Shown in pieces: positions 1 through 10,935 of a stretch of DNA of 64,000 nt. How positions within the stretch are numbered: the stretch's first letter is position 1; every line of letters begins with the position of its first letter. The position numbers and the translations under genes are program-made. The notes below the pieces were generated by a model, which searched no databases, was not told the DNA's origin, and saw nothing but the letters and a program-made list of their open reading frames with translations. The DNA is from Cherax quadricarinatus. Lineage: Eukaryota; Arthropoda; Malacostraca; Decapoda; Parastacidae. The stretch spans positions 6,470,100 to 6,534,099 of the forward strand of contig NC_091378.1 in the NCBI RefSeq assembly GCF_038502225.1, in the 5' to 3' direction.

Positions 1-2862
1 ATCCAACATTCATCCTGTGGATGGTAGTGGCTAGTTCATTGTACATCCAACATTCATCCTGTGTATGGTAGTGGCTAGTTCATTGTACATCCAACATTCA
101 TCCTGTGGATGGTAGTGGCTAGTTCATTGTACATCCAACATTCACCCTGTGGATGGTAGTGGCTAGTTCATTGTACATCCAACATTCATCCTGTGGATGG
201 TAGTGGCTAGTTCATTGTACATCCAACATTCATCCTGTGGATGGTAGTGGCTAGTTCATTGTACATCCAACATTCATCCTGTGTATGGTAGTGGCTAGTT
301 CATTGTACATCCAACATTCATCCTGTGGATGGTAGTGGCTAGTTCATTGTACATCCAACATTCATCCTGTGGATGGTAGTGGCTAGTTCATTGTACATCC
401 AACATTCATCCTGTGGATGGTAGTAGCTAGTTCATTGTACATCCAACATTCATCCTGTGGATGGTAGTGGCTAGTTCATTGTACATCCAACATTCACCCT
501 GTGGATGGTAGTGGCTAGTTCATTGTACATCCAACATTCATCCTGTGGATGGTAGTGGCTAGTTCATTGTACATCCAACATTCACCCTGTGGATGGTAGT
601 GGCTAGTTCATTGTACATCCAACATTCACCCTGTGGATGGTAGTGGCTAGTTCATTGTACATCCAACATTCATCCTGTGGATGGTAGTGGCTAGTTCATT
701 GTACATCCAACATTCACCCTGTGGATGGTAGTGGCTAGTTCATTGTACATCCAACATTCACCCTGTGGATGGTAGTGGCTAGTTCATTGTACATCCAACA
801 TTCATCCTGTGTATGGTAGTGGCTAGTTCATTGTACATCCAACATTCATCATGTGGATGGTAGTGGCTAGTTCATTGTACATCCAACATTCATCATGTGG
901 ATGGTAGTGGCTAGTTCATTGTACATCCAACATTCATCATGTGGATGGTAGTGGCTAGTTCATTGTACATCCAACATTCATCCTGTGTATGGTAGTGGCT
1001 AGTTCATTGTACATCCAACATTCATCATGTGGATGGTAGTGGCTAGTTCATTGTACATCCAACATTCATCATGTGGATGGTAGTGGCTAGTTCATTGTAC
1101 ATCCAACATTCATCATGTGTATGGTAGTGGCTAGTTCATTGTACATCCAACATTCATCCTGTGTATGGTAGTGGCTAGTTCATTGTACATCCAACATTCA
1201 TCATGTGGATGGTAGTGGCTAGTTCATTGTACATCCAACATTCACCCTGTGGATGGTAGTGGCTAGTTCATTGTACATCCAACATTCATCATGTGGATGG
1301 TAGTGGCTAGTTCATTGTACATCCAACATTCATCATGTGGATGGTAGTGGCTAGTTCATTGTACATCCAACATTCATCCTGTGGATGGTAGTGGCTAGTT
1401 CATTGTACATCCAACATTCATCATGTGGATGGTAGTGGCTAGTTCATTGTACATCCAACATTCATCATGTGGATGGTAGTGGCTAGTTCATTGTACATCC
1501 TACATTCACCCTGTGGATGGTAGTGGCTAGTTCATTGTACATCCAACATTCACCCTGTGGATGGTAGTGGCTAGTTCATTGTACATCCAACATTCATCCT
1601 GTGGATGGTAGTGGCTAGTTCATTGTACATGCAACATTCATCATGTGGATGGTAGTGGCTAGTTCATTGTACATCCAACATTCATCCTATGGATGGTAGT
1701 GGCTAGTTCATTGTACATCCAACATTCATCCTATGGATGGTAGTGGCTAGTTCATTGTACATCCAACATTCACCCTGTGGATGGTAGTGGCTAGTTCATT
1801 GTACATTAAACATTCATCCTGTGGATGGTAGTGGCTAGTTCATTGTACATCCAACATTCACCCTGTGGATGGTAGTGGCTAGTTCATTGTACATCCAACA
1901 TTCATCCTGTGGATGGTAGTGGCTAGTTCATTGTACATCCAACATTCACCCTGTGGATGGTAGTGGCTAGTTCATTGTACATCCAACATTCATCCTGTGG
2001 ATGGTAGTGGCTAGTTCATTGTACATCCAACATTCATCCTGTGGATGGTAGTGGCTAGTTCATTGTACATCCAACATTCATCCTGTGTATGGTAGTGGCT
2101 AGTTCATTGTACATCCAACATTCATCCTGTGGATGGTAGTGGCTAGTTCATTGTACATCCAACATTCATCCTGTGGATGGTAGTGGCTAGTTCATTGTAC
2201 ATCCAATATTCATCCTGTGGATGGTAGTGGCTAGTTCATTGTACATCCAACATTCACCCTGTGGATGGTAGTGGCTAGTTCATTGTACATCCAACATTCA
2301 CCCTGTGGATGGTAGTGGCTAGTTCATTGTACATCCAACATTCATCCTGTGGATGGTAGTGGCTAGTTCATTGTACATCCAACATTCACCCTGTGGATGG
2401 TAGTGGCTAGTTCATTGTACATCCAACATTCACCCTGTGGATGGTAGTGGCTAGTTCATTGTACATCCAACATTCATCCTGTGGATGGTAGTGGCTAGTT
2501 CATTGTACATCCAACATTCACCCTGTGGATGGTAGTGGCTAGTTCATTGTACATCCAACATTCACCCTGTGGATGGTAGTGGCTAGTTCATTGTACATCC
2601 AACATTCACCCTGTGGATGGTAGTGGCTAGTTCATTGTACATCCAACATTCACCCTGTGGATGGTAGTGGCTAGTTCATTGTACATCCAACATTCATCCT
2701 GTGGATGGTAGTGGCTAGTTCATGGTACATCCAACATTCATCCTGTGGATGGTAGTGGCTAGTTCATTGTACATCCAACATTCATCCTGTGGATGGTAGT
2801 GGCTAGTTCACTGTACATCCAACATTCATCCTGTGGATGGTAGTGGCTAGTTCATTGTACAG
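1..2862. repeat. 44-bp satellite array, about 65 copies
   Basis: Head-to-tail copies of a 44-bp unit containing CATCCTGTGGATGGTAGTGG and CTAGTTCATTGTAC. The array runs off the left edge. Units differ mainly at a few sites (CATCCTG, CACCCTG, CATCATG; GTGG or GTGT). The CATCATG subtype is confined to about 843-1660, a sign of local homogenisation. The unit aligns end to end with a 44-bp segment of a dispersed repeat at 54286-54329 (36 of 44 identical by eye). No coding content. Confidence 0.97.
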
Positions 2863-3060
2863 ACCAAACCCACTCTGTGGACGGTAGTGATGCTGTTGAT
2901 GTTCCTGTGACTGACGCTACTGCTATTGCTGCTGCCGTAGCTTCTGCTGCTGCTGCTATATCTGCTGCGGATATTGCAACTGCTGCTGCTGTTACTATCA
3001 GAACGAAAAGCTTTCACCATCATTCATTCAATAGCCGCCTTGTCTGAAACACGAAGTCAT
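2863..3060 (-). repeat. GCT-rich stretch grading into an RTE 3'-UTR relic
   Basis: After the satellite there is a CTG/GCT-rich low-complexity tract (2890-2990). From 2998 the sequence (AAAAGCTTTCACCATCATTC, then a TGTCTG block) matches, in the same order, the inverted 3' untranslated region of the RTE copies at 22899 and 46950. I read this as an old minus-strand RTE 3' end. Confidence 0.6.
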
Positions 3061-3215
3061 CACAGTCCAATCCTTCAGAGTACACTGTACTTCCCACCTC
3101 CACCCTCATTCAGAGTACACTGTACTTCCCACCTCCACCCTCATTCAGAGTACATTGTACTTCCCACCTCCACCCTCATTCAGAGTACATTGTACTTCCC
3201 ACCTCCACCCTCAGA
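3061..3215. repeat. 35-bp minisatellite, 4 copies, within RTE 3'-UTR sequence
   Basis: Four near-perfect 35-bp copies of TTCAGAGTACACTGTACTTC plus CCACCTCCACCCTCA. The same motif occurs singly in RTE 3' ends (TTCAGAGTGCAGGCACTGTA at 22992). The array therefore looks like a local expansion of RTE 3'-UTR sequence. Confidence 0.85.
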
Positions 3216-3930
3216 GTGAACTAAATATCTAAATCTAATGACATTTGACGTTTTGATATATTTAATATACTTATATTTTTCTATATTCACAGTATTTTAA
3301 CACTTGGAGCTGATTGGCTGTCTCTTCGAGAAAGGTCAACGCTGATTGGGCAGATTTTTTATTAAGCTGGTTATGATTAGTGGAACTTGCTTCTCGTCTC
3401 CCTAAGGCTCATCCGTGATTGGTGGAGCCTAACTTGTCTCCCCAAAGCTCACCAGTGATTGGCTAAATCTGATTCTCAACTCCCAGAAATTTCGTTTCTG
3501 ATTGGTAAAGCCTGACTGTTGTATCCACGAAGCTTATCTGTGATTGGCTGTGGCTGCATCAACGTCATTCTTTAACTAGAGAAAAGCGAATGGAATTAAA
3601 TGAGTGGAAATAAGAAGACATTGATGCCCCTAATAAGAGAAATAATCATGTACGAGGCTCTTTACGAAGAAGGAAGAGGAGGAAATTACAAGTGTGGAAG
3701 GGAATAGCGAGAAGGTATGGATAGGATGGAGGAAGATTTAGTAGAGATGGAGAAAGAGTGATATATGGAGGAACAGCAGGAAATAAGGGATGAGAGAGAG
3801 AGAGAGAGAGAGAGAGATTCAGTTTTATTACGTAAAAGGCCAATGTTTTCAAGGTCCCTCATAAGGCTCTACTCGGTGGACATTTTATGGCAGTCGTGAG
3901 GCAGCTGAAGCTAAGATAAAGGCTTTCAGG
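3216..3930. repeat. Degenerate 41-bp repeat carrying ATTGG motifs, then unrecognised sequence
   Basis: From 3300 to 3560 a GATTGG or GATTAG motif recurs about every 32-43 bp (3311, 3343, 3376, 3417, 3457, 3500, 3541), in units of the form GTGATTGGCT followed by CTCCC-AAGCTCA. These are inverted CCAAT-type pentamers in an old minisatellite. 3561-3930 holds a short (GA)n at 3791-3815 and otherwise nothing I recognise. Confidence 0.6.
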
Positions 3931-4105
3931 AGGTACACTTTCATGGGGGTGCACTTTCATAGGGGTGCACTTTCATGGCGTGCACTTTCATGGGGTACAC
4001 TTTCATGGGGTACACTTTCACAGGGGTGCACTTTCATGGGGTGCACTTTCATGGGGTGCACTTTCATGGGGGTGCACTTTCATGGGGGTGCACTTTCAGG
4101 GGGTA
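3931..4105. repeat. 15-16-bp minisatellite (GGGGTGCACTTTCAT)
   Basis: About eleven copies of a 15-16-bp unit TTTCATGGGGTGCAC with GTAC and AGGGG variants. The short open frames across it are repeat translations, not genes. Confidence 0.9.
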
Positions 4106-4236
4106 CTCTTTTCGGTACACTTTTAAAAGCTACACCTTTAGAAAGTACACATTTAGAAGCTAAAAGGGAACTTTCCACGGACACGTCCAACACCATCATA
4201 ACTCCAGACAACACCGTCAAGGTGATGAATAAGACA

Positions 4237-6480
4237 TTTGTGCAACACTAAGACACATGTACAACACTAAGACACATGTACAACACTAAGACACATGTAC
4301 AACACTAAGACACATGTACAGCACTAAGACACATGTACAGCACTAAGACACATGTACAACACTAAGACACATGTACAACACTAAGACACATGTACAGCAC
4401 TAAGACACATGTACAGCACTAAGACACATGTACAGCACTAAGACACATGTACAACACTAAGACACATGTACAGCACTAAGACACATGTACAACACTAAGA
4501 CACATGTACAGCACTAAGACACATGTACAACACTAAGACACATGTACAGCACTAAGACACATGTACAGCACTAAGACACATGTACAGCACTAAGACACAT
4601 GTACAGCACTAAGACACATGTACAGCACTAAGACACATGTACAGCACTAAGACACATGTACAACACTAAGACACATGTACAGCACTAAGACACATGTACA
4701 ACACTAAGACACATGTACAGCACTAAGACACATGTACAGCACTAAGACACATATACAACACTAAGACACATGTACAGCACTAAGACACATATACAACACT
4801 AAGACACATGTACAGCACTAAGACACATATACAACACTAAGACACATGTACAGCACTAAGACACATGTACAACACTAAGACACATGTACAGCACTAAGAC
4901 ACATGTACAACACTAAGACACATGTACAGCACTAAGACACATGTACAACACTAAGACATATGTACAGCACTAAGACACATGTACAGCACTAAGACACATG
5001 TACAGCACTAAGACACATGTACAGCACTAAGACACATGTACAACACTAAGACACATGTACAGCACTAAGACACATGTACAGCACTAAGACACATGTACAG
5101 CACTAAGACACATGTACAGCACTAAGACACATGTACAGCACTAAGACACATGTGCAGCACTAAGACACATGTACAACACTAAGACACATGTACAGCACTA
5201 AGACACATGTACAACACTAAGACACATGTACAGCACTAAGATACATGTACAACACTAAGACACATGTACAGCACTAAGACACATGTACAGCACTAAGACA
5301 CATGTACAGCACTAAGACACATGTACAACACTAAGACACATGTACAACACTAAGACACGTGTACAACACTAAGACACATGTACAGCACTAAGACACATGT
5401 ACAACACTGAGATACATGTACAACACTAAGACACATGTACAGCACTAAGACACATGTACAGCACTAAGACACATGTACAGCACTAAGACACATATACAAC
5501 ACTAAGACACATGTACAGCACTAAGACACATGTACAACACTAAGACACATGTACAGCACTAAGACACATATACAACACTAAGACACATGTACAGCACTAA
5601 GACACATATACAACACTAAGACACATGTACAGCACTAAGACACATATACAACACTAAGACACATGTACAGCACTAAGACACATGTACAACACTAAGACAC
5701 ATGTACAGCACTAAGACACATGTACAACACTAAGACACATGTACAGCACTAAGACACATGTACAACACTAAGACACATGTACAGCACTAAGACACATGTA
5801 CAGCACTAAGACACATGTACAGCACTAAGACACATGTACAACACTAAGACACATGTACAGCACTAAGACACATGTACAGCACTAAGACACATGTACAGCA
5901 CTAAGACACATGTACAGCACTAAGACACATGTACAGCACTAAGACACATGTACAACACTAAGACACATGTACAGCACTAAGACACATATACAACACTAAG
6001 ACACATGTACAGCACTAAGACACATGTACAACACTAAGACACATGTACAGCACTAAGATACATGTACAACACTAAGACACATGTACAGCACTAAGACACA
6101 TGTACAGCACTAAGACACATGTACAGCACTAAGACACATGTACAACACTAAGACACATGTACAACACTAAGACACATGTACAACACTAAGACACATGTAC
6201 AGCACTAAGACACATGTACAACACTAAGACACATGTACAGCACTAAGACACATGTACAGCACTAAGACACATGTACAGCACTAAGACACATATACAACAC
6301 TAAGACACATGTACAGCACTAAGACACATGTACAACACTAAGACACATGTACAGCACTAAGACACATGTACAACACTAAGACACATGTACAGCACTAAGA
6401 CACATGTACAACACTGAGATACATGTACAACACTAAGACACATGTACAGCACTAAGACACATGTACAACACTAAGACACT
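4237..6480. repeat. 19-bp satellite array, about 118 copies
   Basis: Tandem 19-bp units ACACTAAGACACATGTACA with an AACACTAAG/AGCACTAAG alternation and clustered ACATATAC variants (4750-4830, 5490-5650). The unit equals the terminal sequence (AAGACACATGTGCAACAC) of the foldback family elsewhere in the window (13504, 18520). Confidence 0.97.
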
Positions 6481-6689
6481 TTTATAACACTAAGGTACCT
6501 TTATTACTGAAACGTTTCGCCAGCACAACAGGCGAGTAAAGGCGAGTATAACACTAAACACTGTAGATGTAGCGATAGTGTTGTTCATGTGTCTTAATTC
6601 TATCGGGATATGGAGCAAACGCACGAGTACAAAATTAGTATAAAGGGGACCGCATTCGACATCTTCCACCGTTCTTCTCTGTAACTGGA

Positions 6690-6720
6690 CTGAAGAAGCC
6701 ACTGACTGGCGAAACGTTTC
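6690..6720 (+). ncRNA. Hammerhead-like ribozyme core
   Basis: CTGAAGA at 6690-6696, one A, stem II GCCA/TGGC, GAAA at 6711-6714, then CGTTTC. The flanking TGGA and TTCA could pair as a short helix I. Degenerate relative to the copy at 38650. Activity is not shown. Confidence 0.4.
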
Positions 6721-6760
6721 GTTCATAAAGATTCTCAAATTTTGAACAAGTGTCTCATTC

Positions 6761-6990
6761 AACTTCTCTAAATCCTTGTGAGAGAACTTTCTCTACGATT
6801 AAAAATGACTCAAATTACTCCATTGTTGGGAAGAAAGTCCTTGATCCCGGGAGTCTACCTTAATGGCTGCTTACAAGAAGAGGTGATAATTAAAATGACA
6901 TTTACAATTACCTTAAGTCCCAGGAGCTAAGAAAGGCTTTAGGACCAAAACTGAGCCCGGGTTAAGAGAGACGTATACCTAATGAAACTA
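6761..6990. other. No recognised feature
   Basis: AT-moderate unique-looking sequence between the foldback arm and the MITE. No frame of credible coding length and no repeat I can name. Confidence 0.5.
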
Positions 6991-7333
6991 CAGGAGGGCC
7001 CCGCTTATACAGCAGGTTAGGTTCTGGGCTACTACTGTAAATCGGAAATCGCTATAAGTGAATCATAGCCCTTTTACTTCACCTTCAAATACATATAAAA
7101 TCCTGATAGCATGTTTACACTATCATATATTAAGTGAGCAATAGAGCTAAGCCTAAAAAATGCATATACAATATACACATTACTTACCTTAAAATATTTT
7201 CATCCTTAGCATATAGTGAGTGGTGAATACATTTATTGTAGCAAGTCTGAATAAATGAAGAATGGGTATAGTTGACAACCGCTGCATTAGCGAAACACCA
7301 TAAAGTGAAGTGCTGTAAAGCGGGGCCCTCCTG
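6991..7333. mobile_element. Tc1/mariner-type MITE with TA duplication
   Basis: Terminal inverted repeats CAGGAGGGCCCCGCTT (left) and AAGCGGGGCCCTCCTG (right) are perfect over 16 bp. TA stands immediately outside each end (6989-6990, 7334-7335). The 343-bp interior has no coding frame. TA duplication and short inverted repeats are the mark of non-autonomous Tc1/mariner (pogo-like) elements. Confidence 0.9.
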
Positions 7334-7384
7334 TATACCAACATCCGTGTACCTATTATTGTAAGCTAATCCTCTATTTAATGT

Positions 7385-7503
7385 TAATATAAATATAATA
7401 AAGTGTTGAATGATGAAAGTATTTTCTTTTTGGGGATTTTCTTTTTTTTTGGGTCACCCTGCCTCGGTGGGAGACGGCCGACTTGTTAAAAAAAATAAAT
7501 AAA
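7385..7503 (+). mobile_element. RTE 3'-end fragment
   Basis: AAAGTGTTGAATGATGAAAG, a T-rich stretch, then CACCCTGCCTCGGTGGGAGA and a terminal A-rich AAATAAATAAAT tail. This is the same 3' end as the RTE copies at 40341 and 46871. A severely 5'-truncated insertion. Confidence 0.85.
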
Positions 7504-7637
7504 TGAGTACACATTATTCCTATCTTATCTTTTACTATAAATAATGTTCACACAGTTGAGTTACTTAACTGTTTTAAGTTTCTAAGGTTATAATCACAAC
7601 TGTAACTTACAGTTAGGCTTTAAATATGAAGATATTG

Positions 7638-7785
7638 AAAGGAACCTAACGGCAATAAGTCACTTTGACTGTTATGGGTTATACTAAATAATTTACACAT
7701 ACGTTAAACTGTGTATGATTATACTTAAGTATATCTGTACCTGAACAAACTTAACCGAGGCTTTATAAAATATTTGATAAAAGAC
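7638..7785 (+). mobile_element. LINE 3'-UTR relic (same family as 27090-28784)
   Basis: AATAAGTCACTTTGACTG, GGGTTATACTA, GTATGATTATACTTA and ACCTGAACAAACTTA follow the same order as the 3' UTR at 28648-28784. 5'-truncated and diverged. No coding sequence remains. Confidence 0.75.
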
Positions 7786-8400
7786 TCAGGCAGGAGAAAC
7801 ATAGTGCTAGTAAGGGTCACTGGTCACTGTACGTTACCTTTTACTCGTCTGCTACGCCATACATAAGAACATTAAAATGGAGGAACACTGCAGCAGACCT
7901 ACTGTCCCATACAACTTGTCGTTCTCTGAACTATTTATCTACATACAAGGTAAGGTCAACCCAGGCGAACCCAAAATAATGGTATGCTGTGGTTATATAT
8001 ACGTGTATTAGTACCGTCTCATGGTAACTAGTCCAGTGATGGCATGTAACTGCCCACTCATAATTCAATTTCATGACTGTGCCAGAATACAACACTGATC
8101 ACTAAAGGACTGCAATATCAGTTGCAATAATTGCAAAGCATATAGTTAGCGTTATTAACCTGACATGGCACCTGGAGCACCAAGGATCGCAACAAAAACT
8201 AGGTTTGGCTAGGCAAGTTTCGTCAGGAAACAAGACAAATACCTCCTGACGCGGGTCTTAGTCATATGATGACCCACTGCTGGAACTTTTGGTCATCTGA
8301 CCAAGACCTTCCACTGGCAACTTCAAGTTCCACTCACGTCTCCTATGACTTCCTACTTTCCCACTGAATGAAGCTAAAAGCTTCATTTAAATATAAGTTA
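7786..8400. other. Mostly unrecognised; CR1-like 3' relic at 7862-7920
   Basis: 7862-7920 contains AAGAACATTAAAATGGAGGA followed by ACACTGCAGCAGACCTACTG, a degraded form of the inverted CR1 3' end seen at 33900-33980. The rest shows no coding frame or repeat that I recognise. Confidence 0.55.
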
Positions 8401-8737
8401 AATATATAAGATAAGATAAGATAAGATAAGATAAGATTTCGTTCGGATTTTTATCCCCGGAGGGTTAGCCACCCAGGATAACCCAAGAAAGTCAGTGCGT
8501 CATCGAGGACTGTCTAACTTATTTCCATTGGGGTCCTTAATCTTGTCCCCCAGGATGCGACCCACACCAGTCGACTAACACCCAGGTACCTATTTGCTGC
8601 TAGGTGAACAGGACAACAGGTGTAAGGAAACGTGTCGAAATGTTTCCACCCGCCGGGAATCGAACCCGGGCCCTCCGTGTGTGAAGCGGGAGCTTTAGCC
8701 ACCAGGCCACCGGGCCACCAAGCCATAAGTTTGACAC
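8401..8737 (-). mobile_element. tRNA-derived SINE, minus strand
   Basis: On the minus strand the element begins with a tRNA-like head: TGGTGGCTAAAGCTCCCGC (A-box-like), then GGTTCGATTCC, a perfect B box, at 8656-8666. The body follows, and the 3' part carries AATGGAAATAAGTTA and TTGGGTTATCCTGGG before ending in (GATAA)n at 8402-8437. The head marks Pol III origin. The 3' part resembles the LINE 3' UTR at 28648-28720, so that LINE is the likely mobilising partner (inference). It is not a tRNA gene: the anticodon arm is not preserved. Confidence 0.9.
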
Positions 8738-9066
8738 ACAAATAACCCGCACATAGGAGAGAGAAGCTTACGACGACGTTTCGGTCCGACTTGGACCATT
8801 TGCAAAGTCGGTGTCCACAAGTGCAACTAATGTGACATTTTATTATGGCAACGTTTCGCTCTCCAGGAGCTTTATCAAGCCGTTACAAGCTTGATAAAGC
8901 TCCTGGAGAGTGAAACGTTGCCACAATAAAATGTCACATTAGTTGCACTTGTGTCCTTTTACTTTACATATTGTCGGTAATTCTACCAACTTTATTACAA
9001 AGTCAGTGTCACTGTAAATGGTCCGAGAGAGACCGAAACGTCGTCGTAAGCTCCTCTCTCCTATGT
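8738..9066. mobile_element. Type-B foldback element split by a type-A foldback
   Basis: Left arm ACACAAATAACCCGCACATA...CTTACGACGACGTTTCGGTC (from 8738) and right arm GACCGAAACGTCGTCGTAAG...CTATGTGC (9031-9066) are inverted copies. A second palindromic element occupies 8816-8997 in the loop. The right arm ends where the 29-bp array begins, so its outer terminus is lost. Confidence 0.85.
8816..8997 (+). mobile_element. Type-A foldback nested in type B, with 13-bp target duplication
   Basis: A near-perfect palindrome: CACAAGTGCAACTAATGTGA at the left is matched inverted by TCACATTAGTTGCACTTGTG at the right. The arms contain GCAACGTTTCGCTC and GAGTGAAACGTTGC. A one-sided tail (TATTGTCGGTAATTCTACCA) follows the right arm. 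CAAAGTCGGTGTC (8803-8815) and CAAAGTCAGTGTC (8998-9010) flank it, one mismatch in 13. Confidence 0.85.
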
Positions 9067-9735
9067 GCCTGTTCCACACCTGCCTCTACCCCACAGTCTG
9101 CCCCACACCTGCCTCTACCCCACAGCCTGTTCCACACCTGCCTCTACCCCACAGTCTGCCCCACACCTGCCTCTACCCCCACAGCCTGTTCCACACCTGC
9201 CTCTACCCCACAGCCTGTTCCACACCTGCCTCTACCCCACAGTCTGTCCCACACCTGCCTCTACCCCACAGTCTGTCCCACACCTGCCTCTACCCCACAG
9301 TCTGTCCCACACCTGCCTCTACCCCACAGTCTGTCCCACACCTGCCTCTACCCCACAGTCTGTCCCACACCTGCCTCTACCCCACAGTCTGTCCCACACC
9401 TGCCTCTACCCCACAGTCTGTCCCACACCTGCCTCTACCCCACAGTCTGTCCCACACCTGCCTCTACCCCACACCTGCATCTACCCCACAGTCTGTTCCA
9501 CACCTGCCTCTACCCCACACCAGCCTCTGCCCCACACCAGCCTCTGCCCCACAGCCTGTCCCACAACTGCCTCTACACCACAGCCTGTCCCACACCTGCC
9601 TCTACCCCACAGTCTGTCCCACACCTGCCTCTACCCCACAGTCTGTCCCACACCTGCCTCTACCCCACAGTCTGTCCCACACCTGCCTCTACCCCACAGC
9701 TTGCCCCACACCTGCCTCCACCTCACAGTTCTGGA
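9067..9735. repeat. 29-bp minisatellite, about 23 copies
   Basis: Tandem CCACACCTGCCTCTACCCCA plus CAGTCTGTC units, with shortened units near 9475-9560. All three forward frames are open because the period is not a multiple of three and the unit lacks stop codons. The 250-residue frames are repeat translations. Confidence 0.96.
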
Positions 9736-10413
9736 TAATATTGACGTATCCAGAACTTGTACCAAAGTTCCATTAAACACAAAATTTATGGATATCAGTA
9801 ATTTCAACACTGTTTAAAAAAGAATCTGGCCCAAAAATATTAACAAATATGTTAGTTGGGTAATAATATTAATGAATTTCAGCAAATAAATGCTAATGAC
9901 ATTTACAAATTGACTTATTTACGAAATAATTTAGCATTTCACTGTAACTTCACTGCTCGTCATAACATAGGCCATTTGATATTTATTCTGTAATTTGTTG
10001 TGTTATTTCACGTTAATAACTGCAAAGGTTTCGGATTAGCTTAATAAAAATCTGTGAGGCTGCATAAATTTTTAAGTTATTATGATTGAAATAGATGTGC
10101 TTAAAAAAATGCAAGTGTTGTAATTAAATGGAGAAAAAAATATTTAATTTTCACAGAGCAGTACAGGGTGGTTCAAATGTATCACGATCGGGTCCATCAT
10201 TATGAAACATCTTGTATTTAATGTATATGGTTGTGCTGAGGGCCGTAGAGTGCTTGAGGAACGAGACGTAACCAAGTCTGAGCTGGCGAAGATGATGGTA
10301 GCTCCAGTTCTCTGGATCGAGAGTGCTTCAGCAGCATCAAGTCACCACTCATCAAGGGCGGGTTAGTTTTGTATCTCTCCTCAATGTTGATGGAATGAGA
10401 ATATGTTTAGCTT

Positions 10414-10420
<7 letters not shown>
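9736..10420. other. AT-rich, nothing recognised
   Basis: AT-rich sequence without a credible reading frame, inverted repeat or known element. 10160-10330 is less AT-rich but shows no homology that I recognise. Confidence 0.5.

Positions 10421-10500
<80 letters not shown>
10421..10500. repeat. (TA)n microsatellite
   Basis: About 40 uninterrupted TA dinucleotides. Confidence 0.98.
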
Positions 10501-10504
<4 letters not shown>

Positions 10505-10935
10505 CCTTCAACGGGACACTCTTCGGCAGGTAATTAAGAAATGTCAGAGAGAAGCCAGGTTATATAAGGAGTCAAGTGATATGTTTGGCAGTGTGTCTTC
10601 TCTCTAAGGTGCCTGGAACCGAGTACCTTTTTTGCACATGGCCTGAGATGTAGTGATATTATTAGTAGTAGTACAAATAACAGCAGCATTAGTAATTATT
10701 ATATTCTAGAAGATGTTGTAAACTCGTGCTGTTTACACAGCTGTAACATTACTAGGCCCCGTTAAACCTGGTTTTCAACATGGTTTTATAAATGTAAATT
10801 TTGACATTACTGCTGGTTTTTCATTTTATATTTTTTGTATGGAGGGGGAATTTTGTAGATAAACAGTACATATCATCACTGCTTCAACTGTTCTCTGATA
10901 GGCAGAGTGATCTTCTATGTAGTGTATCATGTTTG
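10501..10935. other. Nothing recognised
   Basis: Contains an AT-rich GTAGTAGT tract near 10665 but no gene, RNA or repeat that I can support. Confidence 0.45.

Larger units (their letters stand above)
4200..6760. mobile_element. Hammerhead-type foldback element swollen by a 19-bp satellite
   Basis: The left end (GATGAATAAGACATTTGTGC at 4225) matches the terminal sequence of other foldback copies. The right part, 6486-6760, is a typical arm: GAAACGTTTCGCC at 6510, then CTGAAGA (6690-6696), a stem-loop, GAAACG at 6711 and a terminus AACAAGTGTCTCATTCAAC. Between the terminus and the core lies a 2.2-kb array built from that terminus. I infer expansion in place. Confidence 0.75.

Noticed and set aside
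1..2862. CRISPR-like regular repeats
   Set aside because: Units are contiguous with no unique spacers, in a plainly eukaryotic context. The same holds for the 19-, 29-, 30- and 43-bp arrays.
6510..6522. GAAACGTTTC as a transcription-factor palindrome
   Set aside because: Its invariable link to CTGANGA and a stem-loop fits a ribozyme strand better. The self-complementarity is explained by GAAACG plus helix III.
8640..8737. tRNA gene
   Set aside because: A good B box and A-box-like sequence exist, but no intact acceptor or anticodon arm, and it is fused to a SINE body with a (GATAA)n tail.
9018..9817. Three overlapping ~250-residue proline/histidine-rich frames
   Set aside because: All three forward frames of the 29-bp array are open. 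That is expected for a stop-free unit, not evidence of a gene.
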